From Spirosomataceae bacterium TFI 002 (lineage in GTDB: Bacteria > Bacteroidota > Bacteroidia > Cytophagales > Spirosomataceae), in NCBI GenBank assembly GCA_900230115.1, contig LT907983.1, positions 620,001 to 684,000 on the forward strand: a stretch of 64,000 bases of DNA, given 5' to 3'. The notes under the pieces were generated by a model, which saw nothing but the letters and a program-made list of their open reading frames with translations, was not told the origin of the DNA and did no database searches. Shown one piece after another: positions 9,293 through 17,825 of this stretch (position 1 is its first letter; each line of letters begins with the position of its first letter). Both the position numbers and the translations under genes were made by a program.

Positions 9293-10804
9293 ATGTTTTT
9301 ATTAAAAGTGAGGAAAGTACTTTTACATATTATCTTATTAATGACAATCAGCGTGCCGTTGAGTGCACAGCTTATTCTTGCGGACACCAACTTGGTTTGC
9401 AAGGATTCCCCTTTAAAGCTATATATCAATCCTACTATTTTTAATGACTTAGATTTTTGTGTCAAAGCTGCGGGAGCAAGAGATGGATTATATTACTTCA
9501 CATCTTGTAATCGAATTAGTTTCGACGACGCCTATGCTTATTCCAAACTAATGAAGGGCGACTTAGCTACGGGAAATACCCAAGATAAAAACCGATTCAT
9601 ATCTAATATCCTACCCAATAACATCAAATGGATGGGATATTCCCAAAACCCGAAAAGTGAGAAATTTAATGACCCACCAGACCCCTCCTCTGGCTTTGAA
9701 TGGATGAGCGGTGCAGATGTAGGCTTCACTGCCTGGGCAAATGAAGAACCAAATAACAGAGAGGATGAGAACCCTGGAATGAATGTAATACAGGGTTGCT
9801 CCAACGGCAACTTAGCAGAATGGTGCGATGTAGATAAAAACGACGGGCACAAGTACATAGCCGTGGTTGAAACTAAATTCAACACCCCACCAAATATTCC
9901 TGACATAAAAGTACGATGGGAAACCCAAGAGAACAGTAGATCAATTATTATAAAACCAAGTATTTCAAAATATTACAGAGTCTCGGTTTACATTGATGGT
10001 ATTGAAATAAAAGACAGTATTTTGATTAATGTTGCTGAAGTAAATGTAAATTTAAGTTTGCCTGGCGGTTGCGGAGATCCGTTTGTATGGAACCCCGAAA
10101 TAATAACTAAAATCCCTGTTAATGACTTGGAAATTGACTGGTTTATTGGTGAAAATAGAGTACAAAATCAACTGAATCCACAGCTTAATACCAACAAAGA
10201 AGGACCAACACCCGCAGGAGTAACGGTCAAGAGTAAATCCTGCAATGCCATGCTAGCCCAAGATTCCATTACATTCAATTTAGCATATCCTTTTGTAGAA
10301 ACCAACGAAAAGGACTACGAAGCAAAGCTAAATGAAATAGTAAAACTAGACCCTATAAATTCCAACGATCAGTTCTTATACTCTTGGTCTCCAATCAATG
10401 GACTCAGTGACCCTAGCATAGCCAAGCCTTCTTTTATGGCTGAGGTCCCCATAACTTATTCCGTCAAAATTAATGATGGTTTTGACTGTATTATTGAAGA
10501 AGTATTCAATTTTACCATCGATCCTCGAATTAACATTTATATTCCAAATTCCTTCTCTCCCAATGCCGATTCTTGGAACGACGAACTCATCATATTGACA
10601 AATACTGGCTTTTATGGCCAACTTCGTTCTTTCATTATATATGATAGATTAGGGCAAATGGTGTATCAAACTAACGACACTTGGACGTGGAATGGCATTT
10701 ATAAAAATGAAGTACTTCCTAGAGGCCAATATATCTATACATTACAATATGAAATAGAGAACATTACTTATTCCAAGAAAGGAGAAATTTGGCTTTTGAA
10801 ATAA
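9293..10804 (+). CDS. Secreted C-type-lectin-like protein with type IX secretion type B sorting domain
   Basis: A 503-residue exported protein. The ATG at 9293 is preferred over the adjacent in-frame TTG. The signal peptide is residues 1-25 (LLHIILLMTISVPLSAQ). A C-type-lectin-like fold covers about 45-200: YYFTSCNRISFDDAYAYS, WMGYSQNP, FEWMSGADVGFTAWANEEPN, then CSNGNLAEWCDVD and YIAVVE. PKD/Ig-like segments follow. The C-terminal 85 residues (IYIPNSFSPNADSWNDEL through YTLQYEIE) are the gliding-motility-associated CHU_C sorting domain, recognised by the type IX secretion system. The protein should therefore be exported through the outer membrane and may bind carbohydrate at the cell surface. 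Ligand unknown. Confidence 0.85.
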   Translation: MFLLKVRKVLLHIILLMTISVPLSAQLILADTNLVCKDSPLKLYINPTIFNDLDFCVKAAGARDGLYYFTSCNRISFDDAYAYSKLMKGDLATGNTQDKNRFISNILPNNIKWMGYSQNPKSEKFNDPPDPSSGFEWMSGADVGFTAWANEEPNNREDENPGMNVIQGCSNGNLAEWCDVDKNDGHKYIAVVETKFNTPPNIPDIKVRWETQENSRSIIIKPSISKYYRVSVYIDGIEIKDSILINVAEVNVNLSLPGGCGDPFVWNPEIITKIPVNDLEIDWFIGENRVQNQLNPQLNTNKEGPTPAGVTVKSKSCNAMLAQDSITFNLAYPFVETNEKDYEAKLNEIVKLDPINSNDQFLYSWSPINGLSDPSIAKPSFMAEVPITYSVKINDGFDCIIEEVFNFTIDPRINIYIPNSFSPNADSWNDELIILTNTGFYGQLRSFIIYDRLGQMVYQTNDTWTWNGIYKNEVLPRGQYIYTLQYEIENITYSKKGEIWLLK

Positions 10805-10974
10805 TAAAACCTTTAGGTCAATTATAGTTTTTTATCGAAAAAAAAGTTACATAAATGCTTCTTTATAAAAGACTTAAACATCACATACATAAAATATCTA
10901 AGGTCACTTGTTAGGGATTTGGAACTTAATGTAAGTACCAAAATGTTCCCTATTCGAACAATAATAAAAACACA

Positions 10975-11298
10975 ATGGCAGGTAAAGCATTAGAAATAAC
11001 CGACAGCAACTTTAAAGAATTAATCGCGTCCGAAAAACCAGTTTTGGTTGACTTTTGGGCTGAGTGGTGTGGGCCATGTAAAATGATTGGACCCGTAGTA
11101 GAAGAAATCGCTGGCGAGTATGAAGATAAAGCAGTTGTTGGTAAAATGGATGTAGATGCAAACAGCAGCACACCTATGGAATTCGGTATACGATCTATCC
11201 CAACATTAATGATTTTCAAAAAAGGAGAATTAGTTGACAAAATAGTAGGTGCAGTACCAAAACACGTTTTGGTACAAAAGCTAGAAGCAGCTATGTAA
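10975..11298 (+). CDS. trxA: Thioredoxin
   Basis: A 107-residue classical thioredoxin with the active site WCGPCKM (C32, C35), buried FWAEW, and the cis-proline segment [10 protein letters not shown]. It is the cytoplasmic disulfide reductant for ribonucleotide reductase, peroxiredoxins and similar enzymes. Start [13 protein letters not shown] matches Bacteroidota thioredoxins and the size is standard. It is monocistronic, with a strong terminator directly downstream. Confidence 0.97.
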   Translation: MAGKALEITDSNFKELIASEKPVLVDFWAEWCGPCKMIGPVVEEIAGEYEDKAVVGKMDVDANSSTPMEFGIRSIPTLMIFKKGELVDKIVGAVPKHVLVQKLEAAM

Positions 11299-11320
11299 TT
11301 TTTTAAAAAAATATATTTTA

Positions 11321-11352
11321 AAGCACCTACTGCAAATAGGTGCTTTTTTTTT
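11321..11352 (+). terminator. Rho-independent terminator after trxA
   Basis: Perfect 9-bp stem AAGCACCTA/TAGGTGCTT with a 7-nt loop, followed by a run of T, 22 nt after the trxA stop. Confidence 0.93.
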
Positions 11353-11476
11353 GCCTTAAAACCACACTTTCAGCCGTTTAATAAAATTCAAAAAAACGAC
11401 TAAAATAGATTCAAAATCAGCCAAATAGGCACAATTATTGCATGTTTCTCACTGAGAACTATTGAGTGATAAAGAA

Positions 11477-13279
11477 ATGAATCTGAAGAGTATAATACCC
11501 TTACTATTGGTGGGTTTGGGAAGCACTGCACAAGATATTGACATTTTTGTAGCCGGAAAAAACTGGCAAGGAGAATGCAATTACCAAATCGAAAACACAA
11601 GTGCATCTACTGCACGCGTATTCTACTATAAATCTGACTACCAGATAGATAGTAAGAATATCCAACTCGATAAAGGTGAGGCAAACTTGATGATCACGCC
11701 TAATACTGCACTTGTTTTATTGTATTTGAAAGAAGGATCAACAGATAAACACATCTGGGTTTCGATTGAAAATGATAGCCTAAAAGTACAAGCAAACAAG
11801 CACTTATTCTTAGGTAATGCCTATGCTGGTCAATACAGCGACCTAACCGGAATCGACACCGATTTTGAAAAAGCCCTCAATTTTTACGACACATACAAGT
11901 CAGAAACAAGCGTTATAGACCCTAAACTTTTCTCAGAAAGGTACTGGAGTGTAAAAAGAACTGTAGATAGTAGTAATGTACTGCATGAGCTGAAAGAACG
12001 CATGGCTCTTGTGAACAATGCCGATGAGTATGAATTTCTGATTAGGAACCTTAGTGCCCTTGGAGAGTATGAAAAGTCGGAACAATTGAAGAGTCAGTTT
12101 GTCAAAAACTTCCCGAACCATCCTGAGGCCATTGAAATGGCTACATGGGATTTAAGAAAGGAGAGTTATATCACTAAAGACAACAATGAAAGATTTCAAC
12201 TTTACAAAAAATATATAGATCAAGTATCTCACTACAAGGGAGTTAAATCACTAGAGCGTATTGATGCTCATAAAGCTCAATTCCTTATTCGACTCTACGA
12301 CTTTTACTTAAAAAAGGGGCACGACTGGCATAAAGAGGTGGCAACATTTTCTCCTTCCAACCAAGTTTATGTGTATGCAATTACAGCTTCCAACATGATT
12401 CAAAACAATCCTTTTGAAGCAATGGCTTTAATCGAAAAAGCACTGGAAGTTAAGGACGAAAGCCTCATTAAAGAGTTTTCAAAAAACAGTATTTTCTTGC
12501 CTGAAGAGCAGAAAAGAATGGCTTTGAAATGTAAAGAACTCCCTTACTTCTTAAAAGGAAAAATACATCTCAAAAGCAAGCTTTATGACCTCGCCGCAGA
12601 ATCACTTGAAAAGGCTGTTAGCCTAAACGAATATTCATTTCCTGATTACTACGAGGCTTACTTGGACGCTCTTATTGCATTGAATGATAAAGACAATTTT
12701 ATGTCCACAATGAGCCTTGTAGAAGCTAAAAGCAAGCTTTCGGAGAAATATCAAAAAGCCAAAGAAGAGTTTTTGAACCAAGAAAAGGAAGCTTTGGCTG
12801 TTGCCATGAATCCAGTTTTGGAGAAGCTACCGCTTGCTACTTTTGATACCAAAGAAGGTGCGAAACTTAGCACTGATAGATTCAAAAACAAGACTATCGT
12901 AATAGATTTTTGGTCAAACTCATGCGACAAATGTGTCCAAAGCTTTCCTGGAATGTACTATTTGCAAAAAGTATATGCTAAACCGGATGTAGAGTTTTAT
13001 CTAGTGAATGTTGATGCTTGGCAATTTGATGATGCTGATTTTAGAGCTGCTAATTTCAACTTGCAAGAAAGAGGTTATGCAGAATTTACTCAACTGTTCG
13101 ACTTTAACGGATCGGCTCGTAAAGCCTTCAAGGTAGAATCTTTACCGAGCAAAATCATCATTGACCCTAATGGAGACATCAAGTATTTCCAAGATAACTA
13201 CATGGGTGTCAACGAAGTAGAAGAACTAGAAAAAGTACTCAAGAAGATTATCAAAGATCAAGGAAAGACTAGTAAATAG
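11477..13279 (+). CDS. Exported TPR-like protein with C-terminal TlpA/thioredoxin domain
   Basis: A 600-residue protein. I use the ATG at 11477; an upstream TTG in frame is less likely. A short signal peptide (MNLKSIIPLLLVGLGSTAQD) suggests envelope location. The middle is helical and repeat-like (for example KGKIHLKSKLYDLAAESLEKA), consistent with tetratricopeptide repeats. The last 150 residues form a TlpA-type thioredoxin fold with the redox pair C483-x-x-C486 (SCDKC) and the cis-proline segment ESLPSKIIID. Such proteins are thiol-disulfide oxidoreductases of the Bacteroidota envelope; the partner is unknown. Its stop lies one base from the stop of the convergent gene at 13281. Confidence 0.82.
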   Translation: MNLKSIIPLLLVGLGSTAQDIDIFVAGKNWQGECNYQIENTSASTARVFYYKSDYQIDSKNIQLDKGEANLMITPNTALVLLYLKEGSTDKHIWVSIENDSLKVQANKHLFLGNAYAGQYSDLTGIDTDFEKALNFYDTYKSETSVIDPKLFSERYWSVKRTVDSSNVLHELKERMALVNNADEYEFLIRNLSALGEYEKSEQLKSQFVKNFPNHPEAIEMATWDLRKESYITKDNNERFQLYKKYIDQVSHYKGVKSLERIDAHKAQFLIRLYDFYLKKGHDWHKEVATFSPSNQVYVYAITASNMIQNNPFEAMALIEKALEVKDESLIKEFSKNSIFLPEEQKRMALKCKELPYFLKGKIHLKSKLYDLAAESLEKAVSLNEYSFPDYYEAYLDALIALNDKDNFMSTMSLVEAKSKLSEKYQKAKEEFLNQEKEALAVAMNPVLEKLPLATFDTKEGAKLSTDRFKNKTIVIDFWSNSCDKCVQSFPGMYYLQKVYAKPDVEFYLVNVDAWQFDDADFRAANFNLQERGYAEFTQLFDFNGSARKAFKVESLPSKIIIDPNGDIKYFQDNYMGVNEVEELEKVLKKIIKDQGKTSK

Positions 13280-13280
13280 C

Positions 13281-15704
13281 TTACCTAACTTCGACTTTCA
13301 TTCTAGTTGCAACTGGTTTCCCATTGAAACTTAAGCCTTGTAAATCGATATCCAATTGAGTACTGGCATCAGTAGCATAAAAGCTAAAGTTTGCCTTTCC
13401 GTTTTTGTCGGTTCGTATGATTGGCTCCCATGCTACGGTTGATCTAAAATCTGGTCGTTTCAGGTTATTTTCTTCGTAATTGGGCTGATAAAACACCTTT
13501 GCTTTATTGTATCCATTTTTACGAAATACTGTCATTCCTGCCGAAGAGTCTTGCGAATAGTCATAATCCTCATTCCCTCTTTTGGTCAATACTGAAATAA
13601 CACCACTGCTTCCTCTAGAACCAAAAACAGCTGCGGCTGGCCCTTTCAGTACATCTATTTTATCTACATCATTCATATTCACAGCCAGTATCACTTCTTT
13701 GTCTACAGGCGAACCATCAATCATAAATAATGGCTCAGTTGGCCCTGAAAGAGACGAAATTCCTCTAATCTGAACTGTTGGGTTGTTTGCTGGGCCAGTA
13801 ACTGACACACCCGGAATTCTACCGCTTATTGCTTGCAACACATTTATGTAATTACTCATCACATTGTTACCACCAACTTGTACGGTTGTGGCATTTCTTC
13901 GGTTATAAATCACTCGCTCCTGAGCCGGATCACGTTTTTTTGCACTTACAACTACCTCGTTAAGCAACTGGTTGGTATTGAGCATTGACTTTAGTAAGTC
14001 TTGATCAGTTTTTGTATTCTTTAGGTAAGAATCCAAGCCTGTGTCTTTTTGGAGTTTAAACAATGCGTTTTTATTGCCAAATGAAGGGCTAGACGGGTCA
14101 TTGAGAACAACTATTGAGGTGCGGTTATTTTTGCCCAAAGCAGTTTGAAAAAGTAACTCTACACTATTTTCAAAAGCCAAATCATATATAGCAAAATCAC
14201 CCTCATCGTCTGTTTCTCCCATAAGCATTCTGCTGTTTCCTTCTGTATCCTTGAGTATTGTTGTCACAGAGAGCGGCTTCCCAAAGCTCTTACCATTCGG
14301 GTTTTTAACATTTCCAGTAAGTGATAATCCTCTTTCGAAATAATTAGGAGTATTTACACTTTCTTTGGCAATCACATCTTGCCATGTAAACCGTCTCCAA
14401 CCTTGCGTAAGCATCAATATCTCAAGATTAGGCCCTGCTTGCTTATTTTGTAGATCAAAATACTGCATGGGATCTTGCACGTAACCTTTGAGGTGTGAGG
14501 ATAAGTAATAATTACTCAATATACTTTCACTATTTAATGCCTTATTGATTTGAAATGCATCTGTAACAGCAAGTGAAAATTCACCCTCCAATGGATTTCC
14601 GTTTTCATCTTTTACATCAAGCTTAAGTTGCACCAATTCTCTTTGGCTAAAGTAATTTTGATCTTTACTAATGGTTGCTTTCGCAACCTTATCTGAATGC
14701 ATAAAAACCAAACGCTCACACCTCGGTCTTCCTTCGCTATCCACCAAGGTAATTTGGGCAACGCCAGTTGGGAAATCCTTTTTGGGGATAGATAAAGGAA
14801 CCATTTTTTGAGAAAAGTTAATCAGCCCCGAATAATAAACTACGCCTGCCGACTGAGCAATTATCGCAACTTGCTCTGCCGCAATATCATCTGACTTAGA
14901 AAAGTATATTTTCGTATTAGCAGCATTTGAAAGATTATCGACAATGCACGAATAACCACTCTGAAGTACCTCAGGGAAGCTAACTTTGCTATATGGCTCC
15001 TTTTCTTTTCTCACAAAAGCCCTATATTTTTCGCCTGCAAAAGCGGTAAAATTTAACGAACCCATTCCCAAGTGTATCGTACTAAACTTAATAATAGTAT
15101 CATTCGCTATGTTTAAAATATAGCCATCAGCATCCACACCGTTTCCATATTGATCAGTTGCTTTAAAAGCAATTTTTGACTGTAGTTCAGCAATTAGATT
15201 GCCTCCCTCTGGAAAAAACTGAAAGTCCATTTTATCATTTACATGAGCGATTTCTTTTTGAGAACCAAAATCTAACACCTTAATATTTTGGGAGAAAAAA
15301 TGCTCTGAATCGAAGTTTTTCATCCAGTTTGTATACGCCCTCACTTGGTAGTTTCCTGCAACCAATGTGTCTACAAGATCAAACTCGCCATTCCCAAACC
15401 CAACCTCAAGTTTAATCGTTTTTTGATCAATGATTACCCCCTGATCCAAATTCAAAAGCTCCACATAAAGCGGAACACTTAAGGTATCAGGCTCTAGGTT
15501 CATTCCATTTGCCAAATAAGCTTTAAACCAAATGGTTTCCCCAGCCGCATAATAAGGCTTATCCAAATGCAAAAATGGCTTTTCTTCAAAGGTCTCGATA
15601 TTGTAAGCTTCAAACTTCTCCAAAAGCTCAATTGCAGGATGATCCGCAATAAAAAATGAACTTAAAGTGGTGAAAAGGAAAAGATAAATAAATGATTTTT
15701 TCAT
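13281..15704 (-). CDS. MG2-domain protein with TonB-receptor plug domain but no beta-barrel
   Basis: An 807-residue exported protein. A signal peptide (1-20) is followed by an alpha-2-macroglobulin MG2-like domain (about 40-130; KPFLHLDKPYYAAGETIWFKA). Further beta-sandwich domains and a carboxypeptidase-regulatory-like segment (GNVKNPNGKSFGKPLSVTTI, about 455) follow. Residues about 620-715 form a TonB-dependent receptor plug: LQAISGRIPGVSV, VQIRGISSLSG, PLFMIDGSPV, IDVLKGPAAAVFGSRGSSGV. Only about 90 residues remain after the plug, so there is no room for the 22-strand barrel, and the gene is not truncated. This MG2-plug architecture occurs in Bacteroidota as a family of its own. A role in anchoring or gating in the outer membrane is speculative. 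Confidence 0.82.
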   Translation of the reverse strand: MKKSFIYLFLFTTLSSFFIADHPAIELLEKFEAYNIETFEEKPFLHLDKPYYAAGETIWFKAYLANGMNLEPDTLSVPLYVELLNLDQGVIIDQKTIKLEVGFGNGEFDLVDTLVAGNYQVRAYTNWMKNFDSEHFFSQNIKVLDFGSQKEIAHVNDKMDFQFFPEGGNLIAELQSKIAFKATDQYGNGVDADGYILNIANDTIIKFSTIHLGMGSLNFTAFAGEKYRAFVRKEKEPYSKVSFPEVLQSGYSCIVDNLSNAANTKIYFSKSDDIAAEQVAIIAQSAGVVYYSGLINFSQKMVPLSIPKKDFPTGVAQITLVDSEGRPRCERLVFMHSDKVAKATISKDQNYFSQRELVQLKLDVKDENGNPLEGEFSLAVTDAFQINKALNSESILSNYYLSSHLKGYVQDPMQYFDLQNKQAGPNLEILMLTQGWRRFTWQDVIAKESVNTPNYFERGLSLTGNVKNPNGKSFGKPLSVTTILKDTEGNSRMLMGETDDEGDFAIYDLAFENSVELLFQTALGKNNRTSIVVLNDPSSPSFGNKNALFKLQKDTGLDSYLKNTKTDQDLLKSMLNTNQLLNEVVVSAKKRDPAQERVIYNRRNATTVQVGGNNVMSNYINVLQAISGRIPGVSVTGPANNPTVQIRGISSLSGPTEPLFMIDGSPVDKEVILAVNMNDVDKIDVLKGPAAAVFGSRGSSGVISVLTKRGNEDYDYSQDSSAGMTVFRKNGYNKAKVFYQPNYEENNLKRPDFRSTVAWEPIIRTDKNGKANFSFYATDASTQLDIDLQGLSFNGKPVATRMKVEVR

Positions 15705-15763
15705 AAAATAGAGTGTGAGAAAGCAAAAATGAGCTTTTTTTGTCTTTAGAACTGATTAATCCA

Positions 15764-16288
15764 ATGGAAATTATTTTAAGGCCTACATTACATGAAGATT
15801 TAGTCGAAATACTTGCACTTTATACTGATGTAGCTAAAAACGAAAGAGGAATTGCCCGAAGTGTTTCTGAAATTGACATGAACTACGTTGAGCATATTTG
15901 GTCTGGTATTCAAAACAATGGACTGGGTTATGTTGCTATTCACGACAACAAAGTGATAGGTGAAATTCATGCTAACCAAAAGGGAATTAAGATTTTTGAT
16001 CATCTACTTTCATATTTAACCGTTGGTGTTCACCCTAATTTCCAAGGATTAGGAATAGGCCAAAAACTCTTTACTTCGTTTCTTGATCATGTTAAAAACA
16101 AAAGGCAAGATATTTATCGAGTTGAGCTAGAATCCAGAGCGTCTAATAAAGCCGGTATCAGCCTTTACGAAGGTATGGGCTTTGTACTCGAAGGTAGAAT
16201 GAAAAACCAAACTCGCAATGCGGATGGCAGCCATGAAGATGGTGTAATGTATGCCTGGATCAACCCAAACTACGAATCGCTTCGCTGA
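15764..16288 (+). CDS. GNAT family N-acetyltransferase
   Basis: A 174-residue acetyltransferase of the GCN5-related fold. The acetyl-CoA binding motif A is visible as LTVGVHPNFQGLGIGQKLF (V..NFQGLGIG), followed by LESRASNKAGISLYEGMGF, the conserved C-terminal strand-turn. The pattern resembles RimJ/PhiN-like acetyltransferases acting on small amines or protein N-termini; the substrate is not predictable. The ATG at 15764 is chosen over an upstream TTG. Its 3' end overlaps that of the convergent TRIC-like gene by 19 bp. Confidence 0.85.
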   Translation: MEIILRPTLHEDLVEILALYTDVAKNERGIARSVSEIDMNYVEHIWSGIQNNGLGYVAIHDNKVIGEIHANQKGIKIFDHLLSYLTVGVHPNFQGLGIGQKLFTSFLDHVKNKRQDIYRVELESRASNKAGISLYEGMGFVLEGRMKNQTRNADGSHEDGVMYAWINPNYESLR

Positions 16289-16881
16289 GGAAAGTTTAAT
16301 GACCAATTATACCTAATTGACAAAATACGTATTGCAATAACAGTTGCAATAGATATATATAAGGCCAACTGCTCACTACCTAAACCCTTGATTGTTAAAT
16401 AAGTCATTGCTCCCGCCAAACAAGCAGATGCATAGATTTCTCCTCTAAAAATTAGAGGTACTTCATTGGATAATACATCTCTTATAATACCTCCAAAAAC
16501 GGCTGAAAATACACCCATCATTACCGCCGCGATAGGTGACAAACCAACATTTAAGGTTTTCTCTAAGCCCAGAATGGTAAATAGACCTATCCCAATAGTG
16601 TCAAAAAGGAATATTCCTTTTCTTAACTTCTTGATTTGAGTTTCGAATAAATAGGCAACAGGAACGGCTAGAACTACTAAGTAGACATAAACATCGTTTT
16701 TGAGCCATGCAACGGGCGTGCTTCCAATTAATAAATCTCTTAAAGCTCCTCCACCAATTGCCGTTACCAAGCCAAGGATAAGTACACCAAAAACATCAAA
16801 CTTCTTTTCGATGGCTGCTGTAGCTCCACTAATAGCAAAAACGAATGTTCCAATAAAATCTACCCAGGGAATCCAATTCAT
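16270..16881 (-). CDS. TRIC-type cation channel family protein (UPF0126)
   Basis: A 203-residue integral membrane protein with about seven hydrophobic helices. It carries two internally repeated signatures, GGGALRDLLIG (about 43-53) and FGGIIRDVLSNEVPL (about 129-143), which define the UPF0126/YicG family. This family is now recognised as prokaryotic relatives of trimeric intracellular cation channels, conducting K+ or Na+. Physiological role here unknown. The start codon is only a few bases after a TAGCTTTG promoter box, suggesting a leaderless or near-leaderless transcript. Its last 19 bp overlap the convergent GNAT gene. Confidence 0.9.
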   Translation of the reverse strand: MNWIPWVDFIGTFVFAISGATAAIEKKFDVFGVLILGLVTAIGGGALRDLLIGSTPVAWLKNDVYVYLVVLAVPVAYLFETQIKKLRKGIFLFDTIGIGLFTILGLEKTLNVGLSPIAAVMMGVFSAVFGGIIRDVLSNEVPLIFRGEIYASACLAGAMTYLTIKGLGSEQLALYISIATVIAIRILSIRYNWSLNFPQRSDS

Positions 16882-16885
16882 GGTG

Positions 16886-16893
16886 CAAAGCTA
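16886..16893 (-). promoter_or_regulatory. -7 box for the TRIC-like gene, near-leaderless
   Basis: On the minus strand TAGCTTTG fits TAnnTTTG exactly and ends four bases before the ATG (16879-16881). Transcription would begin at or within a base or two of the start codon. No obvious -33 element is seen. Confidence 0.4.
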
Positions 16894-17089
16894 ATTGCCA
16901 TTGAATTGTTAACCGAATTAAATGCGAAATTATAAAGTTTTGAATATTTAAGTCCAAACCGCTGTTAGACTTAGTCTTTCGCCTACTTACCTTTTTCTAA
17001 AACAGGAAATTATTAGCGATTAATTTCAAGACATTTAGAATAAAAGCTGACTAAGATTTAGCCAACTATAAAAGTCAATTCAACCTCAT

Positions 17090-17380
17090 TTAAATATTTA
17101 TCAATTTCATTTTGCGACGAGAGCCGAATAGCTTTTTACGACTTTTTAATAGAACTCCTTCATTTGTCACTGTCTTTACATAATCCCAGTTCACAAGTGT
17201 ATTTCGGTGAATACGTTTAAAACCATATGGCTTAAGTTTTTCTTCGAAAGACTTAAGAGTAGTACTGGAGTGGACTACATTACCATTTTGAAGGAAAAAC
17301 CTGGTATAATTAATATCAGCTTTTAAATAAAGAATTTCATTTGTCGACATTTCTGAGCCTGAGACTTTGATAGATTTCAT
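17090..17380 (-). CDS. Stand-alone LytTR DNA-binding domain protein
   Basis: A 96-residue protein that is essentially one LytTR domain: EILYLKADINYTRFFLQNG, then LKSFEEKLKPYGFKRIHRNTLVNWDYV, and a basic C-terminus KSRKKLFGSRRKMKLINI. LytTR domains bind DNA direct repeats, normally behind a receiver domain. Here there is no receiver, so it could act as a constitutive or competing regulator. It lies upstream of, and divergent from, the kinase/response-regulator pair at 17826-20215, whose regulator also ends in LytTR. The 196-bp spacer between its 3' end and the TRIC-like gene shows nothing recognisable. A link to the neighbouring pair is inference. Confidence 0.85.
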   Translation of the reverse strand: MKSIKVSGSEMSTNEILYLKADINYTRFFLQNGNVVHSSTTLKSFEEKLKPYGFKRIHRNTLVNWDYVKTVTNEGVLLKSRKKLFGSRRKMKLINI

Positions 17381-17390
17381 AAGGTTCCAA

Positions 17391-17618
17391 TTAACATTCG
17401 AAACATTGCCACTTTTTATTTCTAAAACAGCTAATATTTAAATGTCCAATATTTCTTGATCCTAATAAAAACGTAGTTCCATCTATAGCATTGGTAATTT
17501 CTAATTGAAGATTCATACTTGCAGAATTGTGTCTGACTGCCGGAGTAAAAGTTGTGGTGGAAATAAGCATTGTAATAGCGAGAAGGCTGAAGTTGGTTTG
17601 TCTTATTTTTATGTGCAT
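17391..17618 (-). CDS. Possible small exported protein, unrecognised
   Basis: A 75-codon ORF from ATG 17616-17618 with a basic then hydrophobic N-terminus (MHIKIRQTNFSLLAITMLIS) that could be a signal sequence, and a polar remainder containing two cysteines near the end. I recognise no family. It ends 10 bp before the start of the LytTR gene on the same strand, so the two could be co-transcribed. No typical ribosome-binding site is obvious. It may be spurious. Confidence 0.3.
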   Translation of the reverse strand: MHIKIRQTNFSLLAITMLISTTTFTPAVRHNSASMNLQLEITNAIDGTTFLLGSRNIGHLNISCFRNKKWQCFEC

Positions 17619-17796
17619 TTCGTTTGGATTACTTTGCTTACAAAAATCAATCAATCATGATTTTAAAAGTGTTCCTCAAACGTCAGAAATTCTATTTCGA
17701 TCTGCAATGTCCAGACAAGGAGTGTATGGTTTCGAATAACGAATACCCAGTTACAGTCAATGATAACTTAACAGTAGTAAATTCAATTGTATTTTC

Positions 17797-17804
17797 TAAT
17801 TTTG
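17797..17804 (+). promoter_or_regulatory. -7 box upstream of the sensor kinase
   Basis: TAATTTTG matches TAnnTTTG. The expected transcription start is around 17811, just upstream of the TTG at 17826. This supports a late, non-ATG start for the kinase rather than the earlier TTG at 17787. No -33 element is clear. Confidence 0.35.
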
Positions 17805-17825
17805 GTTGATAACTCTACTTCCAAT

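Noticed and set aside
17527-17809. Plus-strand ORFs of 60-70 codons before the sensor kinase
   Set aside because: They lack motifs, overlap the opposite small ORF and the promoter region, and have noncoding-like codon use.
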